64,000 nucleotides of DNA, from the NCBI RefSeq assembly GCF_000150955.2, contig NC_011670.1, positions 1,221,766-1,285,765 on the forward strand, written 5' to 3'. Origin of the DNA: Phaeodactylum tricornutum CCAP 1055/1. Taxonomy: Eukaryota > Bacillariophyta > Bacillariophyceae > Surirellales > Neidiaceae. A model generated the notes under the pieces. That model searched no databases and was not told the origin of the DNA. It saw only the letters and a program-made list of their open reading frames with translations. This document shows, in pieces, positions 1 to 9,808 of this stretch. The position numbers were made by a program, and so were the translations under genes. Within the stretch, counting starts at the first letter, position 1. Each line of letters opens with the position of its first letter.

Positions 1-1246
1 AGAGCAAGTCGCTTCACGCGACGCGCTGATTCGCGGTCGAGATCTATTTCGTCGGTATCTTTGACAATCGAAGAAAAGATGGACACTGCAGATTTTGATC
101 GTCGGCCACCGAAGGAAGAGCTCGTTTTTGGAACAACTCTTTCAGATCATATGCTAATGATTGAATGGAGTAAAGAGAAAAACTGGATGGATCCTCGGAT
201 TATTCCTAGGCAAGATCTCAACATTTCTCCGGCGGCGAGTAGTTTGCACTATGGTACGTTGTTCTTTAGTCAGAAACCCCAATGCCCGTCGAGAGCCATG
301 AATGAGAGCCTCTCATCCAGGTACTCAATTTACGACAGGTATACAGTGCTTTGAAGGAATGAAAGCCTACAGATCAATAGCAGACGACTCGATTCGGCTA
401 TTTCGACCTGACATGAACATGAAACGTCTCTCCTCATCGATGGATCGATTGCAAATGCCCGGCTTTGATTTCAATCACAGCCAGCTAATAGACTGTATCG
501 AAAATCTAGTTCTGCTCGACCAAAAGTGGATCCCCGAAGGTGAAGGATACTCGCTGTATTTGCGACCAACGGTCATTGCTACCCACAAATTTTTGGGTTT
601 GGCCGCTCCGGACTCGCTCCTTTTATTTTGTATTACGAGCCCGGTTGGTCCATACTACAAGTCTGGTTTTGCACCTATTCGACTCACTACGGATACCCCG
701 TACGTGCGAGCCTGGCCCGGTGGTACAGGGGCTGCTAAAGTGGGCGGAAACTACGCGTCGACCATGAAACCGCAGGCTGAAGCGGCGGCGAAGGGGTATT
801 CGCAGGTACTCTGGTTGTTCGGCGACGACGAATCCATCACCGAGGTGGGATCCATGAATGTATTTTTCTTTCTCATCAACAAAGAGACCAGTCGACCAGA
901 ACTTGTCACAGCGCCTCTAGATCGGGGCGACATTTTACCCGGTGTTACCCGCGACTCCATTCTGCAGTTGACGCGTTCTTGGGGAGAGTTTGACGTTTCG
1001 GAGCGATTCCCGACCATGCCGGAGATTGCGCAAGCCGCCAAGGAGGGTCGATTAATTGAAGCCTTTGGGGCGGGTACAGCGGCCGTTGTGACGCCCATTT
1101 CTTGCATCGAGTACCAAGGGAACGACATTGAAATCCCCGCCACTGGAAAGCTCACACAGCGGATTTGGGATGAAATTACCGGAATCCAGTACGGGAAAAT
1201 TGAGGGACCAGAAGGATGGAGTATTCCAATTGGTGACCACCAGTGA
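1..1246 (+). CDS. Branched-chain amino acid aminotransferase, 5' partial
   Basis: PLP-dependent class IV (fold type IV) transaminase that interconverts Leu/Ile/Val and their 2-oxo acids with 2-oxoglutarate/glutamate. Exon 1 is open from base 1 through 253; an 85-bp intron (254-338, GTACGT...ACAG) separates it from exon 2 (339-1246). The splice restores the family motif SSLHYG-IQCFEGMKAYR. Further family marks are the PLP lysine in AAKVGGNY, the EVGSMNVF segment and GAGTAAVVTPI near the C-terminus. The first in-frame ATG is at 79, but the frame stays open upstream with an Arg/Ser-rich stretch resembling a mitochondrial presequence, so the true start may lie outside the window. An alternative acceptor at 320 would insert seven residues and fits the family less well. 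Confidence 0.9.
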
Positions 1247-1625
1247 TCGCCGGCTTTATCATATACAACTTGGATCTTAACATGTATTAGCTCTTGTGAA
1301 CGAAAGACAGCGTGAGCCGAGGGACACATCCTGCCTGTGAACGAATTCCAAGTGGAGTCCCCGGCACATAGTAAAAAACCGGGTAGGTAGAAAATATATT
1401 GACATAAATATCCAATTGAATTGCTTAATTAAATGGATCAGACGTCGTCGTCTCTCTCGCGTCGCAAGTGACGTATTTTCCGTGTCGGATCGAGGGCTGC
1501 CAAACGGCACCAAACTCCCTCCACCCCGACTCGAACCATCCTGGACGACGGCAAAATCTGGACGCCATTGATCGACGCAACCGGAACGTGGCATGGTGTC
1601 TTTCTTCAGGGGAGTCCCTTTCACC
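1247..1625. other. Intergenic, aminotransferase to PsbP-like gene
   Basis: About 380 bases with no supported gene. It holds the 3' flank of the aminotransferase and the promoter and 5' leader of the next gene on the same strand. An AT-rich patch lies near 1390-1435. An in-frame ATG at 1593 precedes the chosen start of the next gene but would put a polar stretch before its signal peptide. Confidence 0.6.
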
Positions 1626-2522
1626 ATGGAACGACTTTTGTTTGTGGCTGCGAGCATACTCAGTTGGGAATGTAGTTGCGCACTGGCCTTTCGGGGTCCG
1701 GCTTCGACTAGATTGCCTTCATCCCTCGCTCGTCGATTAGGAACACGGTGGCATGGGCCCGCAACGACCCGTCTGGCAGCTTTCCTTTCTCGACGTGACG
1801 TTGTATCCTGTCTCGTGGGTAGTTCCATAGCAGTGGGCACGGCAGCACCGGTACAGGCTGACGACGGAGATTTGACGTCACAATTGTTCAATCCGGACGG
1901 TTCGTTGAAAGATTCGGCCTCGATAGTCACGGAAGCCCAGACTCGAACCGTCACGTCCACGTGGGACGTTTCCGACGACTTACTGATCAATGCGGATGGA
2001 ACCAACGTACAGACACCCAGTGGTACTTCAGTGGAGTGGTCGTACACAGTTCCGGAAAAGTGGTCCGCCGGGACTGGAGGGGTCGACCTCTATCTAGATC
2101 GATCGGAGGGGATCAACGCCAAGGCCTGCGACGGGATCCTCGTCTACCAGGCTCCGGGAACAGCCAAGGCCAATCTCTTGTCCAAGGCGAGCACAATTGG
2201 CGTACCCCAGGCCTTGAGTATGGCTCAAGCGATCCCCGGACTGGACAAGGCCGACTTGATTTCGGGACGCACACGCAAGAACGCCGACGGTCTCCAATTT
2301 TACGAATTCGATCTCGGCCGGGCTCCCAAAACGTGCGAGGACTCGGCGGAGAACTTGGGGTTGGGCTTTTGCCCCTTCGATTCACTCTTTCTGATTTCGG
2401 CTACCGTTTTGGATGATAAACTGTACGTACTGGTGGTCCAGTCCGACCGGGGTGAATGGAAACGAGCCAGTAGTGATTTGAAACGCGTGCGTTCCAGTTT
2501 TGCCGTGGGCCGTGCAGCCTAA
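1626..2522 (+). CDS. PsbP-like thylakoid lumen protein
   Basis: Single-exon gene for 298 aa. Its presequence is three-part: a hydrophobic signal peptide (residues 1-18), an ALAF motif at 19-22 like the diatom ASAFAP plastid signal, and a twin-arginine lumen signal (RR at 56-57, hydrophobic stretch, then PVQA|DD near 78). This predicts Tat-dependent export to the thylakoid lumen. The mature part resembles the PsbP/PsbP-domain family: a WSYTVPEKW segment early, an LYVLVVQS strand and a basic GEWKRASSDLKRVRSSF end. PsbP-family proteins support photosystem II or other thylakoid complexes; which member this is cannot be told by eye. The start at 1626 is chosen over 1593 because it begins directly with the signal peptide. 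Confidence 0.78.
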   Translation: MERLLFVAASILSWECSCALAFRGPASTRLPSSLARRLGTRWHGPATTRLAAFLSRRDVVSCLVGSSIAVGTAAPVQADDGDLTSQLFNPDGSLKDSASIVTEAQTRTVTSTWDVSDDLLINADGTNVQTPSGTSVEWSYTVPEKWSAGTGGVDLYLDRSEGINAKACDGILVYQAPGTAKANLLSKASTIGVPQALSMAQAIPGLDKADLISGRTRKNADGLQFYEFDLGRAPKTCEDSAENLGLGFCPFDSLFLISATVLDDKLYVLVVQSDRGEWKRASSDLKRVRSSFAVGRAA

Positions 2523-2898
2523 GAGATTGTATGCTTGGCAGGAAATAAAAACTTCGTCGCATGCAAGCGGGCAAATATCATCCACGGCAGACGACCGTTT
2601 CCACGGGAGAGCTAGCTAGCTACACACAAAAACTACGTCACAAAAGGAACGACACAGACTCCGTTCAGTTTCGTTGGTTATATCGATAAGACAAACGATC
2701 ACGACCGATATAGATAGCTCCACAACGCGAGATCATGTTATCCAAGTTACACACACGCAAAAACGACTCGTTGGTCGTCATACATTTTTTCGCACCTTCC
2801 ACCATTGTACCCGACCATTGTACCCGGTGGAATGTTGGGCGGAGATTGGTTCGTTCGTTCGTAACGCAGGCAGAGAGATAGGTGCATGCGTGTTAGGC
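2523..2898. other. Intergenic between convergent genes
   Basis: About 375 bases between the 3' ends of the PsbP-like gene (+) and the MYND/F-box gene (-). No supported coding frame; presumably both 3' UTRs. A short direct repeat of 'cattgtacccg' occurs at about 2803-2824. Confidence 0.55.
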
Positions 2899-4120
2899 TT
2901 ACAAAAACTGGCATTCCGTCTTGTGTCGTCCCGAGCGCCAATCGTAGACTTGACAGAGTTTGCTGCAGTACTTGGCACGGCAGCAGCGGCTGCACATTTT
3001 CATGCGAGAAACGCGCACATCCACGGGTTCCTCGACGACGTGCGCGGTGTGTGCCTTGAACGCCCAGCGTCCGCAGAGCGGATTCCAGCAGTGCGAGGTA
3101 TTCAAATTGCGAAGGGGCTTGTCCCGTACGTAGTGTCGCGCCAAGAGTCGATTCAAACCAAAGGGATCGAGGTATTCGCGTAGATTTTCGGCGAGGGGTT
3201 CTCCGTAGCGGCGTTTCATTTCGCGAGCGGGCAGCCATTCCTGCAGTGCGGGAAGGTAACCTTTGTGCGCGGCTTTTCTCATGTACCGGGAGGCTTCCTT
3301 GGGATCGTTATCGCGTAGCACGAGACCTAGCGCGTAGGTGGCCCGGACGTATCCTGCGCGCGATGCTCGTTTGAGCAAGGCAATACCGTCCTGTACGTCT
3401 TGGTGACAGTAGCTCTTGATAATACCCAGCCTGTACGGAATACGAATAAGACACGCGAGTGAGCCGAGTGGATCCGACGCACACGCACACACACAAACAT
3501 TGACACCACGAAACAATTACCACGTACATGTAGATCGCTTCGAGATTTCCCGCTTGACAAAAAGGAGTCAGGGCCACGGCCGCCGTTTCCGGAGTATCGT
3601 GTTCCTGCAGAATACCGCGCATCCCGGTTTCGCGATCACCCGCGACGGCCACGTGCTGCATCATGGGTTTCTCGTTGGAAATGCGTCGGAATTGTCGATT
3701 GGTGCACTGCAAGGCGAATCGATCTTCCACCGTGGGTAGAAAGGAGAGACAGTGCGCCGTGACTTCTTCCGGTAAGAGGGAGACCCACGAAACGGGCGTC
3801 GGTCGCGGCCGGGCCAGCGGCTCCGGCACCGGATGCGTGTATTGCCAGGCCACGCAAGGTGAGACCCGAAAGCGTTTGACGGGACGTTCGTGGAAGGGTT
3901 CCCCTTCTTCCAGCGACGTCGATACCAACGCTGGTGTCCGACACAACGTCTCGCGGGCTCGTTTCGTCCGCGGTTCCTCCCGAATGCGGCGGGACGGCGC
4001 TGGAGTCGCCACGCGGATTGCCGCCGCTGGCGGCGGCGACGGGGTCGCGGGGATCGCCGTCCGCGAGTGATGCCGCCCGAAGAATCCCTTGGGTAGAATC
4101 GAAAGGAAATGATCCATCAT
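2899..4120 (-). CDS. F-box / Sel1 / MYND zinc finger protein
   Basis: Two exons (4120-3528 and 3430-2899) joined over a 97-bp intron (GTACGT...ACAG) encode 374 aa. A low-complexity Pro/Arg-rich N-terminus (1-110) is followed by an F-box-like segment (about 112-150, SLLPEEVTAHCLSFLPT), Sel1-like helices spanning the splice site (EAIYMLGIIKSYC, RATYALGLVLRD, EASRYMRKAAHKGY) and a C-terminal MYND finger with its Cys/His ladder (CWNPLCG, CSRCCRAKYCSKLCQ, HKTEC). The same F-box-Sel1-MYND order is known from plant proteins of the At1g67340 type. By family it would be a substrate adaptor of an SCF ubiquitin ligase, with MYND as a protein-binding module; the substrate is unknown. The splice is supported by the Sel1 helix it completes. 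Confidence 0.83.
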
Positions 4121-4324
4121 GATGATTCCGTTTGGGGATCACTCCTTCACGCAATATGCCTTGGAACCACCCCTTGCCACACCCGGGCGTGGTGGCGATA
4201 TGGTATGTGCCGGTAGGTGTGTGTGGTGAGTATGCAATGTGTGTCGGGTGGGAGAGAGGGAGGGATTCCAAAATGCCTTGCAATCCGTGTGTTCCGGTGT
4301 GGGTGCTTGGGTGCTTTCGGCACT

Positions 4325-4349
4325 AACTAGCTAGCTAGCTAGCTAGCTA
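4325..4349. repeat. (CTAG)n microsatellite
   Basis: About six tandem copies of the self-complementary unit CTAG. The run can fold on itself. A shorter version of the same motif occurs near 6823-6834. Confidence 0.9.
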
Positions 4350-4849
4350 CCGTGTTGGTACAAAATCGTCACGAGTACGGGACGAGGAGCCAGTCGAATG
4401 TCCCGGGGAGGTTCTGTCTCGCGTACCGGGAGCGTTTCGAGATACCCAAGCTTGCCCACAGGCATACTAACGTACTATGCAGGAACTTAGATATATATAT
4501 ACTGACATTTATAGACACACACGACGCTCCCACGGAGACGGTTTTCCAACCGAGAGTGCCGCCGGCAGGGGGGAACGAAAACCGAAAAAACCCATTCACG
4601 CGCGCCGATCCACGCAACGTCCGTCGCTGGATCGTAGAATCCTACGGGACAGTACCGGAGCGAGACCGGATTCGGCGGACCCGTCCACCGAGTTGTGTGG
4701 GTATACAATGGAAGTAGTGAGAAGACACGGGTCGCGTACGAGAGATTCTACGCCCGGTGCCTTCAATCCCGGGATGGAACGGTTGCGGCGCCTGTACCGG
4801 CAGGGGGGTACGGTGACATCCTGTGCGGGCGTCCGCGTGTGCGACCGAT

Positions 4850-4870
4850 ACACACACACACACACACACA
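4850..4870. repeat. (CA)n microsatellite
   Basis: About ten uninterrupted CA units, in a gene-free stretch. Confidence 0.9.
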
Positions 4871-5348
4871 TAGGAATTCCCAAAACCTAATATACACCCC
4901 CACACCCGCTCCTTTCTACGACTATGTGGTTCCGCGTACGAACAGTAACTGCGACGGGTGTTCTCTACCGATTCCCACGTTTGGCCGTGTCGCAAGGCCT
5001 TTTAAGAAGCATTTATTGGCCCTATTCGCATTGGTTGCTGCCGTGACAGGGAATTCTGCGAGCTAGTAGGCTACGTTCCAGTAACTGTTTCGGTTATCGC
5101 GGCGTGATTTTCACAGTCGACCCACCATGTTTCGGAAATTGGAAACATCGCATTGGACGGCCGAAACCGGCGGGCCATGCCATTCCGAAAAGATCCTCTA
5201 CCATAACACACACGACACACATATATGGACAAGTGCATTCTTTCGATTAGGTTTTGCGGCAGGGTTGTCTAAAGTCGAAACAGCAAGCTTCCGACTATTC
5301 TTGGTACACAATCAAGGTAACAACCACTGACTGGCAAACCCTGACACG

Positions 5349-6395
5349 TCAATCGACACGATACCGCTCTTCCTCCTGGGCGTACTGACTAAAGCCCACC
5401 ACATCCTTGGTTTCCCCAAACGAGCAAATCAAATCGTCCGTAGGTTTCCCTTGTTGTATCGATAGTAGAGCTTCTTGCATGGCCCGGATCGACGACGACA
5501 GCAGCGTTAGTGGATATGCGGCGAACGTGTACCCCATTTGCTTCAATTCCGCCGGCGACAGAATCGGCGTCGATCCTTGCTCCAACATATTCGCCAATTT
5601 CGGTCCGTCCACACGCCGGCAATACTCTGCCATTTGCTCGATTGATTCGGGCGCTTCCAAGAACGTCATATCGGCACCAGCTTCCCGGAACGCCAAACAC
5701 CGTTCCACCGCCGCCTCGAATCCGTCCGTGGCCAGCGCGTCCGTCCGCGCCAGAATCAACGGCCCACTACCGGCACCGTACTGCGCGCCGTACGCGTCCC
5801 GAGCGTCGCACGCCGCCCGCACCTTGGCCACCGCCGCGGCGACCCCCAGCACGCTCTTGCCCGCCACGTGACCGCACCGTTTCGGGGATACCTGGTCCTC
5901 GAGCATGATCCCCGCCATGCCCGCCCGGGCGTACCCCCACACGGTGCGCTGGACGTTCAAGGCGTTGCCGTAGCCCGTGTCGCCGTCGGCAATGCAAGGA
6001 ATCGGCGCGGCGGTGCCCAATTCCCGGGCGGCGCGGGACAAGCCTTCCGCTACCGTGGTGGCGGTGGTCTGCATCTCTTGGTAGGACACGAGCTGCGTGT
6101 CGGGGTAGCCGTGCACGGCGGACACGCCAAAGCCCGTCAGAAAGGTGGCTGGAAAGCCCGCACGGGCTACCAGACGGGCCGTCAAGCCGTCGTAACAGCA
6201 CGGCAGTAGAATAGGCGAATGGGCACTGTCGGGGCGTGTGCCATCGAGCTCGGCGTCAATCAGATTGCGCAATTGTTGCGGGGGTGGACACGCCAACGCA
6301 CACGAACGGGGTCGGGAACGTGCCTCGCTGACAGGGAACGACACCGTACACGATACCACTACGCACAAAGGGAAAGTGACGCTGCGTCTTCGCAT
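5349..6395 (-). CDS. Isocitrate lyase / PEP mutase family enzyme with signal peptide
   Basis: Single exon, 348 aa from the ATG at 6395, GC-rich. The N-terminus (MRRRSVTFPLCVVVSCTVSF) is a likely signal peptide. The rest is a TIM-barrel of the ICL/PEPM superfamily: DGDTGYGN (about 137-144) binds Mg2+, EDQVSPKRCGH (about 166-176) carries the KRCGH signature with Cys174 as the expected catalytic acid/base, followed by ARTDA and an LANMLEQGSTP segment. KRCGH is typical of C-C lyases (2-methylisocitrate lyase, oxaloacetate hydrolase, dimethylmalate lyase types) rather than phosphonate-forming PEP mutases. The exact substrate cannot be read from sequence. Upstream in-frame sequence to 6593 exists, but the 6395 start is favoured by the signal peptide. 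Confidence 0.85.
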   Translation of the reverse strand: MRRRSVTFPLCVVVSCTVSFPVSEARSRPRSCALACPPPQQLRNLIDAELDGTRPDSAHSPILLPCCYDGLTARLVARAGFPATFLTGFGVSAVHGYPDTQLVSYQEMQTTATTVAEGLSRAARELGTAAPIPCIADGDTGYGNALNVQRTVWGYARAGMAGIMLEDQVSPKRCGHVAGKSVLGVAAAVAKVRAACDARDAYGAQYGAGSGPLILARTDALATDGFEAAVERCLAFREAGADMTFLEAPESIEQMAEYCRRVDGPKLANMLEQGSTPILSPAELKQMGYTFAAYPLTLLSSSIRAMQEALLSIQQGKPTDDLICSFGETKDVVGFSQYAQEEERYRVD

Positions 6396-7007
6396 CCTCG
6401 CGAAAGTCCGAATCGATCGGTGCCAGCACCACGGTCGACAACTCTGCGGATTGCCAACCAACACGAGATCAGCTTCGAGGTTTGTGGTCGTCCCATTACG
6501 GTTTTGTCTGTGTTCACCTCTGGTGGGGCTGTCGAAGGCGCCATGGATTTGATAGCGTCGGTGTAGGTGTAGGGGCAGAAAACCCTGCTCCAAGACGATA
6601 CGAGGGTTTTTGGTCGTACTAACGTACAGACGTTACTTTGGGTCTGCTTTGTATCTCCCCAACAATCGCGTGCATACCGGTATCTCAACGGTAAGAAGGT
6701 TTTTGGGCGTACTAACGTACAGACGTTACTTTGGGTCTGCTTTGTATCTCCCCAACAATCGCGTACATACCGGTATCTCAACGGTAAGAATTCCCCCCTC
6801 TACTAACTAGTGACAATCTACTAGCTAGCTAACTAGACTCTGTAATAAAACCCACATTTTCAAAAGGCGCACGAGCTTTTTCGGGCCAATTATGTCGTCG
6901 ATGAGACTTACTGTTAGGAGAGGCAAATGAAAAGTGATTTGCGAAACAACGGCATCGGCTCTTTTTACACCACTACGACGACAACGGCGCACAAACCACA
7001 CCTTACC
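6396..7007. promoter_or_regulatory. Divergent promoter region between lyase-family gene and APC7-like gene
   Basis: About 610 bases between the two start codons (612 if the ATG at 7008 is used). It must hold both promoters and contains a 93-bp tandem duplication rich in ACGT cores. The sequence around 6540-6600 has no supported gene. Confidence 0.55.
6605..6789 (+). repeat. Two-copy 93-bp tandem duplication
   Basis: Two adjacent copies, about 6605-6697 and 6698-6789, differ at only about two positions, so the duplication is recent. Each copy holds the inverted repeat AACGT-acag-ACGTT, an overlapping GTAC-taac-GTAC, and ends in 'caacggtaagaa'. ACGT is the core of many bZIP-binding sites, so each copy could carry a regulatory site; that part is inference. 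Confidence 0.92.
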
Positions 7008-8726
7008 ATGACGACTACCAGCAAGCTTCCCTTCGCGAGATACTCGCCCAGCGAGTCGTCCCACGACGAAGGACCCCAGCCTTCGACGCCACTGCAGTTG
7101 GAATGTTCCACTCTCTTTCGCGACGCACAGCTCAAAAGTTGCGAAATCCTTGCCCGTCTCGACCTGTCCCAGTCCATTACGGAACACCGTTCGTCGCAAT
7201 TCGCGCTACACATGTTGGGGGACTGCGAGTTTGCCAGGAAATCCTACGCTCTCGCTAAAGCATTCTATCACCGGTGCTACGTTTACGACCAAAACTTGTA
7301 TCGGTGGAAAGAGGCGCAATGCTTGCACGCCGTGGGTTCGTTCGTCGAGGCCGCGTCCGTACTGGAAACCGTCCCTAACGAACACCGCACGATGCCCATG
7401 AATATGGCTTTGGCCAATCTTTACGTCGAGACCTCCCGCAAACCCGCAGCCGAGGAAATCTACCGGACCTGTGTGCGGCAGAATCCGTACGCGTTGGAAG
7501 CTCTAGAAATACTCTCCATCGACTTTCAAGTCGAGAAGAGTGACTTGCTCACGCTTCTTCAAGAAGGTTTGGAGGCCCGGGGAGAAGGACCCAAAGTGCC
7601 GGATATTCTGCAAGATGTAATGATGGCAGCGGCGGCCACGTCGCCCTTGTATCGTTCCAAAGCCGTGGAGGCCATGCATTCGTGGAGTCGTTTCGATTCC
7701 ACCTATCCCAACAATACTTACTTTCTCAAACTCAAGGCAACCGTACAGCTCCAATGCAACCACGAAAGAGGGGCCTTGGAAACCTTTGAGCACATTCGTA
7801 GCTTGGAAAACGCGACGCTGGAGCACATGGACGAATACGCAGAAATTCTCGTGCACAAAAACGACCTCGACGGCCTCAATGAAGTGGCCGACTCCATGTT
7901 ATTAGTGGACGACACCCGACCCCAACCATGGGTAGCCTTGGCCTTGTATCACCAAGCGCGTGGCGATCACGAAAAGGCGCAAGCCTTTTGTGAAAAAGCC
8001 ATTGACCTCGACCACCGCCACAGTCTCGCGCATCGAGTACAGGGTGCGATTTTCCTCGCAGACAATCGTGTGGAGCACGCGGCCGTGGCCTTTTTCCGCG
8101 CCAATGAACTCAAACGCGACGTTGTCTGCCTGGAGGGTCTCGTCGATGCGTATTTGGCGGCCCATAAAGGCAAGGAAGCGCGTGATTGCGCCAAACAAGT
8201 CCTTACGTTAAGTTACGAGGAAGCCCGTTCCCAAGCACTCCTTGGATTGGCCATGGCCAAGGGCGCAACCATTGTTCAGGGGCGGGACCGGGATCTCGCC
8301 AAAAAGTATTTGCGTCGAGCGCTATTGAAGGACCCCACGGCGCCTCGTCCGTTATTCACGTTGGTCGATCTTTGTCTCCACCAGGAAGACTACGACGAAT
8401 GTATCGCGATCCTCAAGAAAGGTCTCGAGGGCACGTCGGAGGCGTTGACTACTGGCTTCCGCCAACCAGACCCGATCTATTGCCGCTTGGGCGAAGTGTA
8501 TACCGAAATGAAGTTGTATACGGATGCACTGGAGTGCTTCCACAACGCTTTGGCCATCAATCCGGACAATACGACGGCCGCCCGGGCTCTGGAACGGACC
8601 GAGCGCCTGCTCGGTGGTACCGACCCCGAGTCCGATTTTCACGACGAAATTGTGGAGGACGCGCCGTCGCAGGAAAGTGACGGTGGTGGTACAGCCATTC
8701 CGTACAATGGCGGGGCAGAGTACTGA
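7008..8726 (+). CDS. Anaphase-promoting complex subunit 7-like TPR protein
   Basis: Single exon, 572 aa from the ATG at 7008 (an in-frame ATG at 6927 would add 27 residues rich in Thr and His). Nearly the whole protein is tetratricopeptide-like helices: HMLGDCEFARKSYALAKAFYHRC near the N-terminus, and later AQAFCEKAIDLDHRHSLAH, LGEVYTEMKLYTDALECFHNALAINPDN and an acidic tail. The early LGDxEF motif, overall length and C-terminal TPR followed by ALERTERLLGG match APC7/ANAPC7, a scaffold of the anaphase-promoting complex ubiquitin ligase that controls mitotic exit. Other TPR proteins of this length are possible, hence the reserve. Confidence 0.72.
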   Translation: MTTTSKLPFARYSPSESSHDEGPQPSTPLQLECSTLFRDAQLKSCEILARLDLSQSITEHRSSQFALHMLGDCEFARKSYALAKAFYHRCYVYDQNLYRWKEAQCLHAVGSFVEAASVLETVPNEHRTMPMNMALANLYVETSRKPAAEEIYRTCVRQNPYALEALEILSIDFQVEKSDLLTLLQEGLEARGEGPKVPDILQDVMMAAAATSPLYRSKAVEAMHSWSRFDSTYPNNTYFLKLKATVQLQCNHERGALETFEHIRSLENATLEHMDEYAEILVHKNDLDGLNEVADSMLLVDDTRPQPWVALALYHQARGDHEKAQAFCEKAIDLDHRHSLAHRVQGAIFLADNRVEHAAVAFFRANELKRDVVCLEGLVDAYLAAHKGKEARDCAKQVLTLSYEEARSQALLGLAMAKGATIVQGRDRDLAKKYLRRALLKDPTAPRPLFTLVDLCLHQEDYDECIAILKKGLEGTSEALTTGFRQPDPIYCRLGEVYTEMKLYTDALECFHNALAINPDNTTAARALERTERLLGGTDPESDFHDEIVEDAPSQESDGGGTAIPYNGGAEY

Positions 8727-8833
8727 TCGTGCAACCGAAGGCGGACGAACAACGGCAGACGTAACATGGGCCACGCCATGGTTTTTTTGATTGCGATACT
8801 ATTTCGTCGAGAGCGTACCGTTTTATAGTTAAT

Positions 8834-9808
8834 TTAAAAGCCGCCAAAAATATCAATTTTCTCTTGCGTTTTTTGTTTGTAATATTCCGCCTTTTCCGCA
8901 TCGGCCGGAACACCGTCATCACCATGAGTGTACATGACGGCCAGATTATGGCAGGACGTGACATGCGATCCGGTGGTACAGGCCTGGTGTAGTAAATCGC
9001 GGGCCCGGGCGGGATTTCTCGGCACGACGTAGGGAACGTCGCGTGCCGGTTCCCGGGTGCGATCTGGTTCGTGTTCCCGCTGCACGAGTGGTGCGAGTCC
9101 CCGGGCTTCCTGAGGCGAGACGTTGTCGGCTGTCTTGTTCACCTTATCGCCGCGGAGGAGCATGGCGGCGAGTGTGTAGCAGGAAATGGAATCGCCGTCG
9201 TCGCAGTTGTCTTGGTAGAGCGCCATGGCCTTGACGGGATCGTGAGGTATGCCACTGTGCGGTCCGCCGAGTGCGTCGGGTCGGGTGCAGAGTATTTGTG
9301 CCTGCAAGTAACAGGCTCCGCCGTGTTTTCCGCGACAGGCGCGGTCGAATAGTTGGTAGGCGCGGGCGCGATCGGCGGGGACTCCGCCCTTGCCGGTCAT
9401 GAGCATTTTGGCGAGATTGAAGCATCCGGCGGGGTAGGCGATGGTGTGGTCGATGAGTACGCCGTTGGGGGATTTGTCGTTTTTGGGTCGGAAGCAGACG
9501 TTCTCGTAGAGTTCGGCGGCGGCGCGGTGTTGGCGTTCAAAGAGCGAAAGGTACTCGCCGGTGGCGAAACAGGCGACGAGCGGTCCCCGGCCGTCGTCGC
9601 AGGCTTGTTTGTAGTCTTCCACCTGTTGACGAGATTCGTCGTCAATGACGTTGGGGAGTTCGGCCGCGATTTTGTCGAGGGCGTCATATTCGTGCCCCGT
9701 GGGGGTGGGGTACAGCGGTGTTGACGACGACGGGTCGGCGTCGTTCGTGGACTCGGTGTTCCGATGCGACGAGTCCGGTGGCGGGGACGACGACTGGGAA
9801 GCTCCCAT
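8834..9808 (-). CDS. COA7-like Sel1 repeat protein
   Basis: Single exon, 324 aa from the ATG at 9808. Sel1-like repeats have paired cysteines (CFATGEYL, YPAGCFNLAKMLMTGKGGV, GGACYLQAQILC, DSISCYTLAAMLLRGDK, TSCHNLAVMYTHGDDGV), the pattern of cytochrome c oxidase assembly factor 7 (COA7/RESA1), whose repeats are held by disulfides in the mitochondrial intermembrane space. It ends AEKAEYYKQKTQEKID, like the family end. The start MGASQSSS has Gly2 in an N-myristoylation-like context, which does not fit import to mitochondria and leaves location open. It is longer than animal COA7 because of an insert around the dibasic REHEPDRTREPARD stretch. Confidence 0.7.
   Translation of the reverse strand: MGASQSSSPPPDSSHRNTESTNDADPSSSTPLYPTPTGHEYDALDKIAAELPNVIDDESRQQVEDYKQACDDGRGPLVACFATGEYLSLFERQHRAAAELYENVCFRPKNDKSPNGVLIDHTIAYPAGCFNLAKMLMTGKGGVPADRARAYQLFDRACRGKHGGACYLQAQILCTRPDALGGPHSGIPHDPVKAMALYQDNCDDGDSISCYTLAAMLLRGDKVNKTADNVSPQEARGLAPLVQREHEPDRTREPARDVPYVVPRNPARARDLLHQACTTGSHVTSCHNLAVMYTHGDDGVPADAEKAEYYKQKTQEKIDIFGGF

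Larger units (their letters stand above)
4121..5348. other. Gene-free 1.2-kb intergenic stretch with simple repeats
   Basis: No convincing gene on either strand; open frames here lack family marks and overlap each other. The stretch holds a CTAG tetranucleotide run, a CA dinucleotide run and several short Pro/Arg-type low-complexity frames. It lies upstream of the F-box gene (transcribed leftwards) and downstream of the lyase-family gene, so it probably includes the F-box promoter. Confidence 0.55.

Noticed and set aside
2674-3183. Rightward open frame of about 170 codons.
   Set aside because: It is antisense to the MYND exon, which has strong family support; the frame is a shadow.
5349-6395. 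Assignment as a phosphonate-forming PEP mutase.
   Set aside because: PEP mutases lack the KRCGH cysteine; its presence argues for a lyase-type member.
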